NCBI GenBank assembly: GCA_963678675.1
Contig: OY783196.1
Location: 28,622,827-28,686,826 of the forward strand
Source: Xiphydria camelus
Lineage: Eukaryota > Arthropoda > Insecta > Hymenoptera > Xiphydriidae
DNA: 64,000 nucleotides
Reading direction: 5' to 3'
Below, one piece after another: positions 11,038 to 20,278 of this stretch (positions are counted from its first letter, which is position 1; each line of letters begins with the position of its first letter). A program made the position numbers and the translations under genes. The notes under the pieces were generated by a model. That model was given only the letters and a program-made list of their open reading frames with translations. It was not told where the DNA came from and did not search any database.

Positions 11038-13707
11038 CTAGACCTCGGACAACAGCCAGTGATAGAGCCTTTTTTTGAAAACAGAAGCGGACGTGGACTC
11101 CTTAATATCGTCCGGAAGCGTGTTCCAGAGAGTGGAGGCTGCGATAGCGAAGGATTTCAGGTAGACCGTGGTTCGACACGCAGGGACCCGCAGATTAGAC
11201 TCGGGCTCGCGTGTGTCGTGGAGACGAATCGCATTCCTAGACTGGAACAAGTCCGCCAAGTATGAGGGTTCGCCAGTGGAACGTACGGAGTAAAGCAGAG
11301 AGCCGGTGTGGTAGATGCACCTTCTCTTGTAGTCCAACCAGTTAAGACTACGAAGATAAGGCGTGATATGTTCATCCCGGCGAACGCCCAGGATAAAGCG
11401 GACGCACATGTTCACTGCTCTCTGGACCCTGGTAATCTGCTCGTTTGTGATATCCCCGAATAGCGCTCCACAGTAGTCCATATGCGGAAACACAAGGGCC
11501 GTTACGAGCCTCTTACGAAGGTAGGCGGGCATGAAGTCACGATTTCTTTTCAACTGAAAGAGTGAGGCATTCATGCGCCTGACGACTTCAGAAAAGTGGT
11601 CGTTCCAGGAGAGAGTTCTACTAAAGAGGACCCCGAGATTCCTCACCTTCTGGGAATAGGGAAGAGGCACACTACCGACCCTGACCTTGGGGAGCTCATC
11701 GAAGTCGATGGAGTTAATGTATCTTGTTGTGCCAAAAACGATAATCTTGGTTTTTGAGGCATTGAGTTTGAGCGAATTGTCAGAAGCCCAAGCGAGCACC
11801 GAGGTGGCATCTAGGCTAACGAGTCGGATGGCCTCATCAAGCTGGGCCGGAGGACAATGAAAATACATCTGAAGATCATCGGCATAGAGCATATGTCTAC
11901 AGTGACGGAGGACCCGTGGTAGGTCGCGCAGGTAGATGGAGAAAAGTAGCGGCCCCAGGACGGAGCCCTGAGGGACACCCGAGGTGACTGCGCCCCAGCT
12001 TGAGGTTGCACCGTTGGTACCCGACACGGCCTGATAGCGGTTAGTAAGGTAATCTCGAAACCAGTGGAGTGCAGAGAGAGAGCATCCCAACCTCCCGAGG
12101 GCGGTAAGAAGGGTGCTGTGCGAGATGGAGTCGAAGGCCTTGGAAAAGTCAAACATCACAAGGATGGTGAGCATTCTGCGGTCCATGGCTAAGCGGATGT
12201 CGTCTGCAACCTTGACCAGCGCAGTTTGGGTGCTAAAGTTGGCACGGAAACCAGACTGAAAGGGATCGAAGAGGTTATTATCTGTCATGTATTGGGCAAG
12301 TTGCTCATACACGATCCTTTCGAGTACCTTAGATAGGGCGGGCAGTATAGATATTGGTCTAAAGTCAGTCGCGTGCGCGGGTATCTTAACCTTAGGGATC
12401 GGCCTGATGAGAGCTAGCTTCCACTGAGACGGGAAGACCGAGTTAGTGATGGAGTAATTGAAAACGTACAGGATAGCGGGGAAAATGATGTCCATGGATC
12501 TGCGTAGAAGATTAAGCCCCACTCCATCTGCACCGATGGCAGGTGATTTTGAATGCTGGAGTGCACGAGACAGAGTATTAGGTGTGATTGGGGTAAGGTA
12601 GAAGCGGTAGGAGTCAAAGGGAACTGTAGTAAGATCGAGGTTGGGTAGGGGAACTGGCGGTGAGAAGTAGGATAGGAAATTATCATTTAGCTCCTCAATG
12701 GGTACTATGGGGGATTCTGCGGACTTCCTCTCACCAGCCGCCCCAAGGCGCCTGAGATCGGCCCAGATATCTCGAGCCTGACGTCGGGAACCCAATCTTT
12801 CATTAAAATAGTCTATTTTAGCGGTCCTAATCCTAGCTCGCACAATGTTCCGCAAAGCCTTGGATTCAGCGTGCAGATATGGCAGCCTTGTCCTCACGAA
12901 AGCTCGCCGGGTCCTATCACGTTCGCGCATGAGGGTTCGAAGCTCACTAGAAATCCACGGCGCTGGTTTGCGCTTGAAAGTGACTACCTTGATCGGGGCA
13001 TGCACGTTCATGGTTTCCGTGACAGCGTATACCAGATGGTGAACCTTATCGTCAATAGCAGGCGAGTCTACTAGAGCCTCCCAATCATAAGCCCGTAAGT
13101 CGGAGAGAAAGTTGTCCTCATTGAAGCGACAGTAATCTCGAATCGTTAGAGTCCTTGGGGGTACGCGAGGGACCTTGATGGATAGTACCACGTAAATGAG
13201 ATCGTGCATAGATAGAAAGGGAACAGGGTGCTGTCCTGCGGATACAATGTTTGAGATGTTATCCACTATGCACAGATCGAGCCAGGTGTGTGAAGTGGCG
13301 GTGTGGTGTGTGGGTTTGAAGGGCACCAGTACCAGGTTATTGCTATAAACAAAGTTTTTCAAATAAGAGGCATCGAAAGAATTCCCTAGGAGATCCGCGT
13401 TGAAGTCGCCGAGGATAGTAACATTTATGTAGTTGGCGAGGAGGGTCGATAGTGTGTGTTCAAAGTCTGAGAGATGTCCGATCTTCGGCGGCCTGTACAC
13501 TACGCATAGAAGGAAGCTGGGTTGTCCCCGGACTTTAATCTCAGCGAAGAGGAATTCCGGGCGTCCCTGAACGAGAGGATCTGAAGAGGCAAGTAACTTA
13601 CTCCTTAAGGAAGAATGCACATAAAGCCCAACGCCGCCTCCGCCTCTCCCAACTCGATCATGACGCAGAAAATGATATCCGCATAGGGCTACGGAAGAGT
13701 CCATCAT
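11038..13707 (-). CDS. LINE ORF2: endonuclease and reverse transcriptase
   Basis: 889 codons open from an ATG pair at 13707 to the stop at 11040-11038. The frame is also open upstream to 13872, and that extension carries the start of the endonuclease domain, including CHVNAQSL and AVSETWLKP. The AP-type endonuclease motifs continue as VTILGDFNADLL, HTWLDLCIV and LSMHDLIYVVL. The reverse transcriptase shows FRPISILPALSKVLERI, MFDFSKAFDSI, SGVPQGSVLGPLLF and the catalytic YADDLQMY. The C-terminus ends in the RLWNSLPDDI-like element of CR1/Jockey-type proteins (STLWNTLPDDI). No frameshift or internal stop is seen, so this copy may be young. CR1-group assignment is inferred from ORF1 having a PHD-like finger and from the hairpin tail; other Jockey-superfamily clades are possible. 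Confidence 0.95.
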   Translation of the reverse strand: MMDSSVALCGYHFLRHDRVGRGGGGVGLYVHSSLRSKLLASSDPLVQGRPEFLFAEIKVRGQPSFLLCVVYRPPKIGHLSDFEHTLSTLLANYINVTILGDFNADLLGNSFDASYLKNFVYSNNLVLVPFKPTHHTATSHTWLDLCIVDNISNIVSAGQHPVPFLSMHDLIYVVLSIKVPRVPPRTLTIRDYCRFNEDNFLSDLRAYDWEALVDSPAIDDKVHHLVYAVTETMNVHAPIKVVTFKRKPAPWISSELRTLMRERDRTRRAFVRTRLPYLHAESKALRNIVRARIRTAKIDYFNERLGSRRQARDIWADLRRLGAAGERKSAESPIVPIEELNDNFLSYFSPPVPLPNLDLTTVPFDSYRFYLTPITPNTLSRALQHSKSPAIGADGVGLNLLRRSMDIIFPAILYVFNYSITNSVFPSQWKLALIRPIPKVKIPAHATDFRPISILPALSKVLERIVYEQLAQYMTDNNLFDPFQSGFRANFSTQTALVKVADDIRLAMDRRMLTILVMFDFSKAFDSISHSTLLTALGRLGCSLSALHWFRDYLTNRYQAVSGTNGATSSWGAVTSGVPQGSVLGPLLFSIYLRDLPRVLRHCRHMLYADDLQMYFHCPPAQLDEAIRLVSLDATSVLAWASDNSLKLNASKTKIIVFGTTRYINSIDFDELPKVRVGSVPLPYSQKVRNLGVLFSRTLSWNDHFSEVVRRMNASLFQLKRNRDFMPAYLRKRLVTALVFPHMDYCGALFGDITNEQITRVQRAVNMCVRFILGVRRDEHITPYLRSLNWLDYKRRCIYHTGSLLYSVRSTGEPSYLADLFQSRNAIRLHDTREPESNLRVPACRTTVYLKSFAIAASTLWNTLPDDIKESTSASVFKKRLYHWLLSEV

Positions 13708-13872
13708 ATGAGGCTTGAGCCACGTCTCTGATACAGCAATTATGTGAAAGAATTTAGTAGAGAAGTGATCGCGGAAGGCGTCAATATGATGTAAAAGAGA
13801 CTGCGCGTTGACATGGCAGATACGGAGCTGAGTCTGTGAATAGCTGACCGGGGTTGTCCGAGGTTGAGAGCT

Positions 13873-15138
13873 TCATGAGGGGGGGACTCCAGTCGTGGAA
13901 GTAGAAGCCGTGGAGGGGGAAGCGACCGGGGGCAGTGGGGGATGCGATCCGACGGTGGGCGGGCGGGGGCCCGCTGCGTGAGTAGAGGGCGGAGTAGTAG
14001 AGCTGGTAGCTGCGGCTGAAGTGGTGGTTGATGGGGAGGGGATGTCTCCTCCCGCGCAGGCTCGTGCAACGTCGGAGCTTGAAGAAACTCTCACAGGGGC
14101 CGATGAGGAAGCTACTCTGATGTAGACGGTGCCTCCGGACGTCCAGGCATCGCTCAAGCGCTTAGCCGCCACCAGTTTTCGGGCTTCCCAGAAGGCTTTA
14201 CGCGCGGCCGGGGGCAGTCGCTCATTGATATAGATCGCGCCAGTGCCATACGTGGGTCCGACGTCGCCTCCTGTAAGGCGTCTCTTGGCACGTTTGAGTG
14301 AGATCCACTTGTCCCTTAGCATCTTGGTCGTAAATTTGACGACTAGGGGGCGTGGCGCTCCTGGCTTTCCCTGGGTACGGAAAACGTCCTCCACACTGCC
14401 AACGGGAGCAGCAGTGCCAAGGGCAGCTGCAAGTGTGTTAATTGTCTGTGAGAGGTCCTCGTTTGCCTGCTCGCATAATCCGGAGATTATGATTTCCTTG
14501 GAAAAGCGCTCGCGCTCAAAGGCGTCGATCCGTCGGTGGAGAGCGTCGAGATCAGCAGAGGGTGGAGGAGAATGTGGATGTGAGGCAGCCACGGACTCGG
14601 CGGCGGTGACCCGCGCGTCGAGTCGTTCGCACTGCTTACGGAGATCCCCCGTGAATGACTCGAGGCTGGAAACCCTTGAGGTAACGCATCGCAAACCCTC
14701 CTTCATAATACCCATTTCTTCCACTAGGGAGCCCACCTGCTCCCTAATAATCTTAAGGTCGGACATCTTTTCTTCAATCCCGTCTACTTTAGAGCAAAGT
14801 GAGGCGAGGAGCGACGCGATGCTCGACGACGATTCGACCGGAGATGTTGGTGGTGGGGCGGAGTCCAGTGTAACGCGCGAGGGTGTAGTTGTAGCAGCAG
14901 TATTAGTAGCCGCGGGGGTGAGTAATACGCTCGCTTGGTTATCCACGGTCGGTAACGCCGGGGTTTGCGAGCGTAGTATCTTACACCTACCGCATTTGTA
15001 GGTGGCAGGGTCGACGGGCCGGCCTGCTCTGGCCTCCGCACATGCGATATGGAAAAAGTTGTTACATTTTCCTAAGCACCGCAATTCGCTCTTGTCTACA
15101 GCAAGAAACTTGCTGCAGAATCCGCACTTCCGCGTCAT
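13873..15138 (-). CDS. LINE ORF1: PHD-like finger, coiled coil, nucleic-acid-binding protein
   Basis: 421 aa from the ATG at 15138 to the TGA at 13875-13873. The frame is open further upstream to about 15222 but has no earlier ATG. The N-terminus holds a C4HC3-type zinc finger (CGFCSKF, CLGKCNNFFHIAC, YKCGRCK). A Pro/Ser/Thr-rich segment and a long heptad-like region (KIIREQVGSLVEEMGIMKEG onward) follow. Next comes an RRM-like segment beginning EIIISGLCEQ, with LVVKFTTKMLRDKWI. The C-terminus is Ser/Thr/Pro-rich. ORF1 proteins of this layout are known from CR1-group elements and package element RNA for retrotransposition. The stop codon is in the same frame as ORF2, which continues open immediately after it. 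Confidence 0.92.
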   Translation of the reverse strand: MTRKCGFCSKFLAVDKSELRCLGKCNNFFHIACAEARAGRPVDPATYKCGRCKILRSQTPALPTVDNQASVLLTPAATNTAATTTPSRVTLDSAPPPTSPVESSSSIASLLASLCSKVDGIEEKMSDLKIIREQVGSLVEEMGIMKEGLRCVTSRVSSLESFTGDLRKQCERLDARVTAAESVAASHPHSPPPSADLDALHRRIDAFERERFSKEIIISGLCEQANEDLSQTINTLAAALGTAAPVGSVEDVFRTQGKPGAPRPLVVKFTTKMLRDKWISLKRAKRRLTGGDVGPTYGTGAIYINERLPPAARKAFWEARKLVAAKRLSDAWTSGGTVYIRVASSSAPVRVSSSSDVARACAGGDIPSPSTTTSAAATSSTTPPSTHAAGPRPPTVGSHPPLPPVASPSTASTSTTGVPPS

Positions 15139-15450
15139 ATCACGTGTAGGCAGGTTTTTATCTACACAAATGTCCAATGTGTCCAGGAGTCGTGTCAGGC
15201 TGAGTTGTTGGCTAACAATAAGTTAGGTTAGGAAGCTTGCCGGTGGCCCAGGGGATGCTATTTCCCACGATGTATTTCCTCCAAGCGATAGCAAGCAGAA
15301 TCACTACATCACCACAGCACACAGCAAACCTCGCGCACACGCTGGTTCACAGGGAGAGACGAACGCACTCAGATAACAAGCAAAAAAGACAAAAAAAGCG
15401 CGGAGCGAAGAGACACACAACCGAGCCAAGCCAAGCCAAGAGAGAGAGAG
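15139..15450 (-). mobile_element. LINE 5' untranslated region
   Basis: Non-coding leader between the presumed 5' end and the ORF1 ATG. It includes A-rich and AGCC-rich tracts and an AG run at the junction with the neighbouring repeat. The internal promoter expected of non-LTR elements would lie here, but no motif is clear. Confidence 0.6.
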
Positions 15451-15452
15451 AG

Positions 15453-15661
15453 AGTGGGATAGACGCTTCAATTTCCGCTTAACTTTGAACGCGATCATCT
15501 CGAAACGCAGTGGAGATGTGTGAAAAGTGTAGAGTAGCTTTTTTCTGGTAAAAATATAGATGAACATTTTTTTATTTCAACTTCTCTTCGATATCTGCAA
15601 CCGATTTCGAGATAATCGATTTCGAACTCGTCCTCGAATCGAGGCGACCAACGCACTTTCC
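15453..15661. mobile_element. MITE family F, copy 1 (left end truncated)
   Basis: Shares long stretches with 28780-28996, including ATCTCGAAACGCAGTGGAGA and GATTTCGAGATAATCGATTT. The right end GCACTTTCCC corresponds to the TIR of the other copy. The left end is lost in the AG-rich junction with the LINE. Confidence 0.7.
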
Positions 15662-16802
15662 CGATGAATGTATCGGCGCGATGCTCCCGCGGCACCGTCG
15701 CTCCGCGCGTCCGCGTCTCAATGGAAACCGCGTCCCGGGACCCTCGCGCCCCCCGGCACCCCATTGTACTCGCGAAACCAGCGTTCCGTTCTCGCCCCGC
15801 GCCTCCGCCGCCCCTCGTACACCCGGGGCTTTAATTAACCCGTTTGTTTGTCGGCCGCCGGTCGGTATTCCAGAATCGCGGATCCGTGGAGAGGGACGGG
15901 GCGGTTGTAGTACCGCGCTGCTTCGGAAATTGTATTTTTTCCTTCCCCGACGGGGGCGGCCGCGCGGAAAAAAACCCTCGTCGAGGGTCCGCGGCCCGAA
16001 AAATCCACATCGCGAATAAATTCCACCGGTGCGCGCATTCGCGTTATCGCTAAGCCCTCTTCCCTTCTTCCCTCCGCCTCGTTATCGAGCGCTTCGCTCG
16101 CGCGAAAATTTCGCGGAAAACTCGAACGTAGCGACACGCGTCGCTGCGCGCGCGCGCGTTACGGGTATAATGAGCGACCCGGAGTTGCGGTTAAATTAAT
16201 TGAAATACAAAGCGCCGCGGATTCTCGACAATTCCGCATTTCGCCCCCCCTCCCCGTCGCGCCGGTACACACACGGCGGGGAGTTCGAAGACCGCGGCGG
16301 CGCGGTCCCCGAAGAGGGCGAAATCCATGAATTTCCACGTTAATCCCAACGGTACCTAATTACGGTCGGCTCGCGCGCGAGGAATGCAGAGCGTCTATTC
16401 GCAACCGCGCGCGCGCGCGCGCGCCCGGTTTCTCTATATTTTATTTCTCTCCCGATCCTAAATTCTCCGGTTGTCGCTCGAGTCGGTAACTCGCCGCTGA
16501 AACCGCGTGGGCGGAAGCGCCGTCCTCCTTCCGTCGCGGCGATTCGATATTTCGGGAAGGCGCGAGATGTACGCCAACCCCGACGGAAGAGCGAGGTTGC
16601 GCGGTTCGTGATGTACGCGCGCGGTCGTCGGGCGGCGAGCGGCGTCGTTGTCCCGTGTATCCCCGGACAGCACGGGCCGGAAAGCTGTCTTTTAGTCATC
16701 CGCGGGCAGGCTGTTGTCTCATTTTTTGATAACTTCGATTTCGAGTTATCCAACAGTCATCTTTTGGATAACGTGGAATCAAAGTTGACAAAAATTGAGA
16801 CA
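15662..16802. other. CpG-rich intergenic stretch, nothing recognised
   Basis: Contains CG dinucleotide runs near 16149-16159 and 16407-16425. Open frames are arginine-rich and without motifs. No gene is called. Confidence 0.45.
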
Positions 16803-17068
16803 TCAGATCTGTACCTCAGAACCAGATGGACGTAAGTCACATTCCGTCAATTTTCTAGGAGCCCGGTAAAAGTGAAAAAAAAATTTATCTGGCTCGAATA
16901 AACCTTAGGACTTACGCTATTATAACCGAGCTTAATTTTAAAGGATAATTTTCTAAAGGGCATACGTTGTTATGGTTACGGAGAATAAAATTCTACGTGC
17001 AAAACGTTAATAACCGGAAAATATCTGTTTTTGGACTTACGCTCGTCGGGTTCTGAGATACAGAGATT
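16803..17068. mobile_element. MITE-like inverted-repeat element
   Basis: The left arm ATCTGTACCTCAGAACCAGA...GACGTAAGTC pairs with the right arm GACTTACGCTCGTCGGGTTC...TGAGATACAGAGAT. Arms are about 35 bp and the AT-rich interior repeats the word GGACTTACGCT. No coding content. Confidence 0.6.
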
Positions 17069-17095
17069 ACCTGCGAATGACAAAAGAATTACATA

Positions 17096-17355
17096 CAGTA
17101 GAACTCCAATCGTTCGGATAATCAAAAACTCGGATAATTGGACTTTTCCCAAAAAAAAAAGGGTATTTTAAAGAAAAAGAGCTTATTTTCGGTACTGTAT
17201 GCATGTTTAATTGATTAAATGAAAAGGCAACACTTGTGCATGTTATATAGCGTACTTACAAGTGCTGTACATTATTTTGCTTGCATTTCCGTCTCACATT
17301 CGTTTTCCGGAAAGCGATTCGGATAGTCGGAGTTCGGATAATCGGAGTTCTACTG
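17096..17355. mobile_element. pogo/Tigger-type MITE
   Basis: The ends CAGTAGAACTCCAATCG and GATAATCGGAGTTCTACTG form TIRs, with TA directly outside both. CAGT(A/T)GAAC with GGATAATC just inside is the known signature of pogo/Tigger elements of the Tc1-mariner superfamily. At 260 bp it is non-autonomous. Confidence 0.85.
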
Positions 17356-17357
17356 TA

Positions 17358-17580
17358 GTTGGATCTACTGAAAATTACTTGCGGGATCGCAAGTAATTAT
17401 TTATTCTTATCGATAACATTGTTGAATACGTCAATTTGATATCTCTTCTTGCAATCGCGTGAAATGGCGATGTGATTGCGAGGAAGAAATATCAAATTAA
17501 TATATGAAAAAAGATCAAATTCATCTAAATAGATAATTCCTTGCGACCGCGCAAGTAATTTTCACTAGATTTGGATCCAA
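17358..17580. mobile_element. MITE-like inverted-repeat element with internal palindrome
   Basis: GGATCTACTGAAAATTACTT on the left pairs with AAGTAATTTTCACTAGAT...GGATCC on the right. The left arm itself contains AATTACTTGCG-GGAT-CGCAAGTAATT, a perfect 11-bp palindrome. It begins two bases after the Tigger-type element. Confidence 0.65.
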
Positions 17581-17621
17581 TTCTTTTTCTCTGTGTACTC
17601 GGTAAAGATAAATCGTAGCAT

Positions 17622-17816
17622 TTACACAAAGTTTGCGGTAAATTTCGCGACAAGGCCAGTTTATCGTCACGATGACTGCAGTTTCAGTAAAAATTACAGC
17701 AACGCTTGCAACTTCTACAAGTTTTACTATAATTTTTACTATCATAAAACTGTAGTTACCCTAACAATAAATTCGCCTTGTCACGAAATTTACCACAAAT
17801 CGTTTTTCCGCGTGTA
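17622..17816. mobile_element. MITE-like inverted-repeat element
   Basis: TTTGCGGTAAATTTCGCGAC on the left pairs with GTCACGAAATTTACCACAAA on the right, with TACAC and GTGTA near the outer ends. The interior is AT-rich. It is the fourth inverted-repeat element in about 1 kb. Confidence 0.6.
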
Positions 17817-18215
17817 AGAATTCGCCGCTCGCAAACGCGCGCGCTTCAGGCTGCTGTACGATCCGCGCAGAGACGAAGACAACGGGACGAGAGCGCGCGG
17901 ACCGAACGAGCGCCAGATGGCTCGGAGATCTAGGATTACGAAACTAATGAAACTATCGAATCGCGCCGTCGTTACGCTCGTCCCATTCGCGCGGTGGGTG
18001 CTCAGCGGACGCGACGGGTCCACTCGAGAAAGCGTGTAACGGCGAGCGCGCGGGGGCTCCACCCCCTCTTCCGTTCTCCGCGCAATTACGCCAATTGGCG
18101 AAGGGAATTTTTACCCTCGACGCGCGCCGCGCGCGCTCCCGTTCCTCGCGCGTTCGAGGGTAGATAATCGTTATCGTTGGAAACTTCGGTTATTACTCGG
18201 ATATTCTCGAGGGTA

Positions 18216-18243
18216 TCTCTCTCTCTCTCTCTCTCTCTCTCTC
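18216..18243. repeat. CT microsatellite
   Basis: About 14 uninterrupted CT units, directly upstream of a LINE tail fragment. Confidence 0.95.
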
Positions 18244-18330
18244 CTTATTCGTTTATTTTTACTATATTTTTATGTCTTTCTTCGTGAGCTCTTACAGGGT
18301 TTGCCCTATAGAGCACAATGTATGCCGTCG
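18244..18330 (+). mobile_element. LINE 3'-tail fragment
   Basis: Matches the 3' end of the full-length LINE in the opposite orientation. Shared words are CGTTTATTTTTA, GTGAGCTCTTA, then AGGGTTTGCCCTATAGAGC, ACAATG. A 5'-truncated insertion of the same or a close family is the simplest reading. Confidence 0.7.
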
Positions 18331-18405
18331 CTTCTGTCGACCGGATATAGTCACCCAGCGACATTTGCCGGATGAAAACTCGCGATAGAGCGAGAGGAGA
18401 GATCG

Positions 18406-18577
18406 CACTGAAAAAAATACTTAGCTAATCCACAGCTATATTTCTGGCTGCCTCAGACATTATTTGGCGACAACTAGAAAAATATTGCTGGCGTAGCAAG
18501 AATTCTTGCTGTTGCGAAGAAAATTATCACTGCGATTACTATAATTTTTTCTAGTTGTGGCCACATTTTTTTGAGTG
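18406..18577. mobile_element. MITE family D, copy 2 (inverted relative to copy 1)
   Basis: Begins CACTGAAAAAAATACTTAGC and ends CACATTTTTTTGAGTG, with CG on both sides. The core contains GCTGCCTCAGACATT and AGCAAGAATTCTTGCTG, the reverse complement of the copy at 9033-9188. Confidence 0.8.
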
Positions 18578-18710
18578 CGCTAATCGCCGATCTATCCATC
18601 CGTTACATCCCATTATCGGCTCGTCGATCCCGTAAACCGGGCGAAGCGTCTATCTCGACTCGATGTACGTGTAGGTATTCACCCTCGGTAATCAACTTAG
18701 GCCTTCCCAC

Positions 18711-18733
18711 GTCGTCGTCGTCGTCGTCGTCGT
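18711..18733. repeat. GTC trinucleotide microsatellite
   Basis: Seven uninterrupted GTC units in CpG-rich intergenic DNA. No exon is recognised around it. Confidence 0.9.
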
Positions 18734-20278
18734 ATAACGGCGATCCGCCGCGAACGCAACGCTCGCAAGCATCCGCGCCGCGATGTAATGACGGTAATGG
18801 CACATTTCTCGGAACGCGGTAGGTGCGCGCTGCACCTGCTCGCGCTCTCGACGAATAGGACGCCGTAATGTACGGGAGAGAAGACCGGCGAGAGAGAGAG
18901 AGAGCGAGCGAGCGCGCCATCCATTAACCACGTTGCACTTTACGGCGCGTCCTCTCCGCAGCCGATTTCCCCGCGCGATCGAGTCCCGCGGGAGCCGCCA
19001 GCGCACCGTCGGCGAAATTAACTCCGCGCCTGATCCGGAGGGGGGGGGGCTCGGTAGATCCGCGCGCGACGATCGAATCGGCGTCATTTCGCGCGCGCGC
19101 GCGACCAATAACGATTTCCACGCGGGAAGCCGGAATTCGAATCAATTTCACACTCCGGACCGGGTGCCAAATTACTTTCGCAGCGGAAACGCGCATCCGG
19201 CGGATCGATACGAGCGCAGTCGGAAACGATCTCCCCGCGGCCGCCGCGTCGTGTATTTATACGCACACGGGGTTGCGCCGCTGAGGGAATCGCGAGAAAG
19301 AGCGGCTAATTCACCGCGCGCGGCTCCGCGTTTCGCTAATGGTCGCGAGGAAATAATGAAAAAACTGATTTACAGCGACACGCGTCCTCCCCCTGCCGGG
19401 AAAGGTCCTCGCGCCGCGTCGTTACGCCTCCCTCGCTGCGCAGAGGTCGGACCCGTGCTTCGCGGCTTTTCACTTTCACTCGAACGAAGCGTCGTCACGA
19501 CGCGGGCGACAATAGCCGCACCGCCACTTACTTCTCTCGCTACGTCGAGGAACCGCCGCATCCGTGAACGCGAAGTTCGGCTCGTAAATACGCGTGCGAG
19601 ATTGCGCGGCCCGGAATTCGGTCTGCGGAGTTACCAGCGCGAGGGAGGAGGACGCCGAGAGCGGGGCGAGGAATGCTTTGGAGGGAGAAAGAACGAGAGA
19701 GGCCGGAAGGCATCGGTCGCCGAGGCTCGAGACCGAAGTTCGAGCGCGCGCGCGGAGAGTTGCCTCCCTCGCGCGCGCGTTTCTTCGGAAGCGTCGAATA
19801 GTTTGGCTTCCGTCTCGAGGGAGGGGGGGGGGGGGGGAGTGTGAATGTAAGAAAATTAAACGTCGCGAGAGGAAAACGGAGAATAAGGCGGATTCGTCGA
19901 GATACCTTTTCGTATCGTACAAGTTTCACGTAAACGGTACACCGATTGCTGCAAATTAGAACACAGTCTACTTCTGCTATGTGACAAGTGCAGGGCAATG
20001 TTCAATTTACAGCAGAAAAAAGGTACCAGCGAAATGTAAAATTAACAGCAGAGTCGAATACGGTTTACGTATCGAGTAAGTAAATGCACACAGAGTTTAG
20101 TTGCACTCAAGAATATATTAACAACTTTGACTTTGTAAATTCAACATCAGCATTTTTTCCCGTGTACCATTGCATACAAATTGACACGATTCATGCCTCA
20201 TCCGATAAGACCGATCACATTTAACACCTTCCTTATGCGAACGCGCGAAAATGAAAGTGACATATTCGCACGAGAATA
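18734..20278. other. Intergenic, 3' side of the P450 gene
   Basis: CpG-rich to about 19900, with a G-run at 19821-19838, then AT-rich. A 303-codon frame at 18933-19844 is arginine-rich with no motif and is not called. The AT-rich last 300 bases probably hold the P450 3' UTR. A minus-strand poly(A) signal could not be fixed. Confidence 0.5.

Larger units (their letters stand above)
10141..15450 (-). mobile_element. Full-length CR1-like non-LTR retrotransposon
   Basis: The 5' boundary lies at about 15450, where an AG-rich tract meets a family F MITE. The 3' end is near 10141. Order on the minus strand: 5' UTR of about 310 bp, ORF1, a single in-frame UGA, ORF2, then a 3' UTR of about 900 bp with internal tandem repeats. 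Both ORFs are intact. No certain target-site duplication was found by eye. It moves by target-primed reverse transcription with its own endonuclease and reverse transcriptase. Confidence 0.9.

Noticed and set aside
18933..19844. A 303-codon plus-strand open frame
   Set aside because: The composition is Arg/Ser/Ala-rich with no motif, overlapping equally long frames on the other strand. This is expected in CpG-rich, stop-poor DNA.
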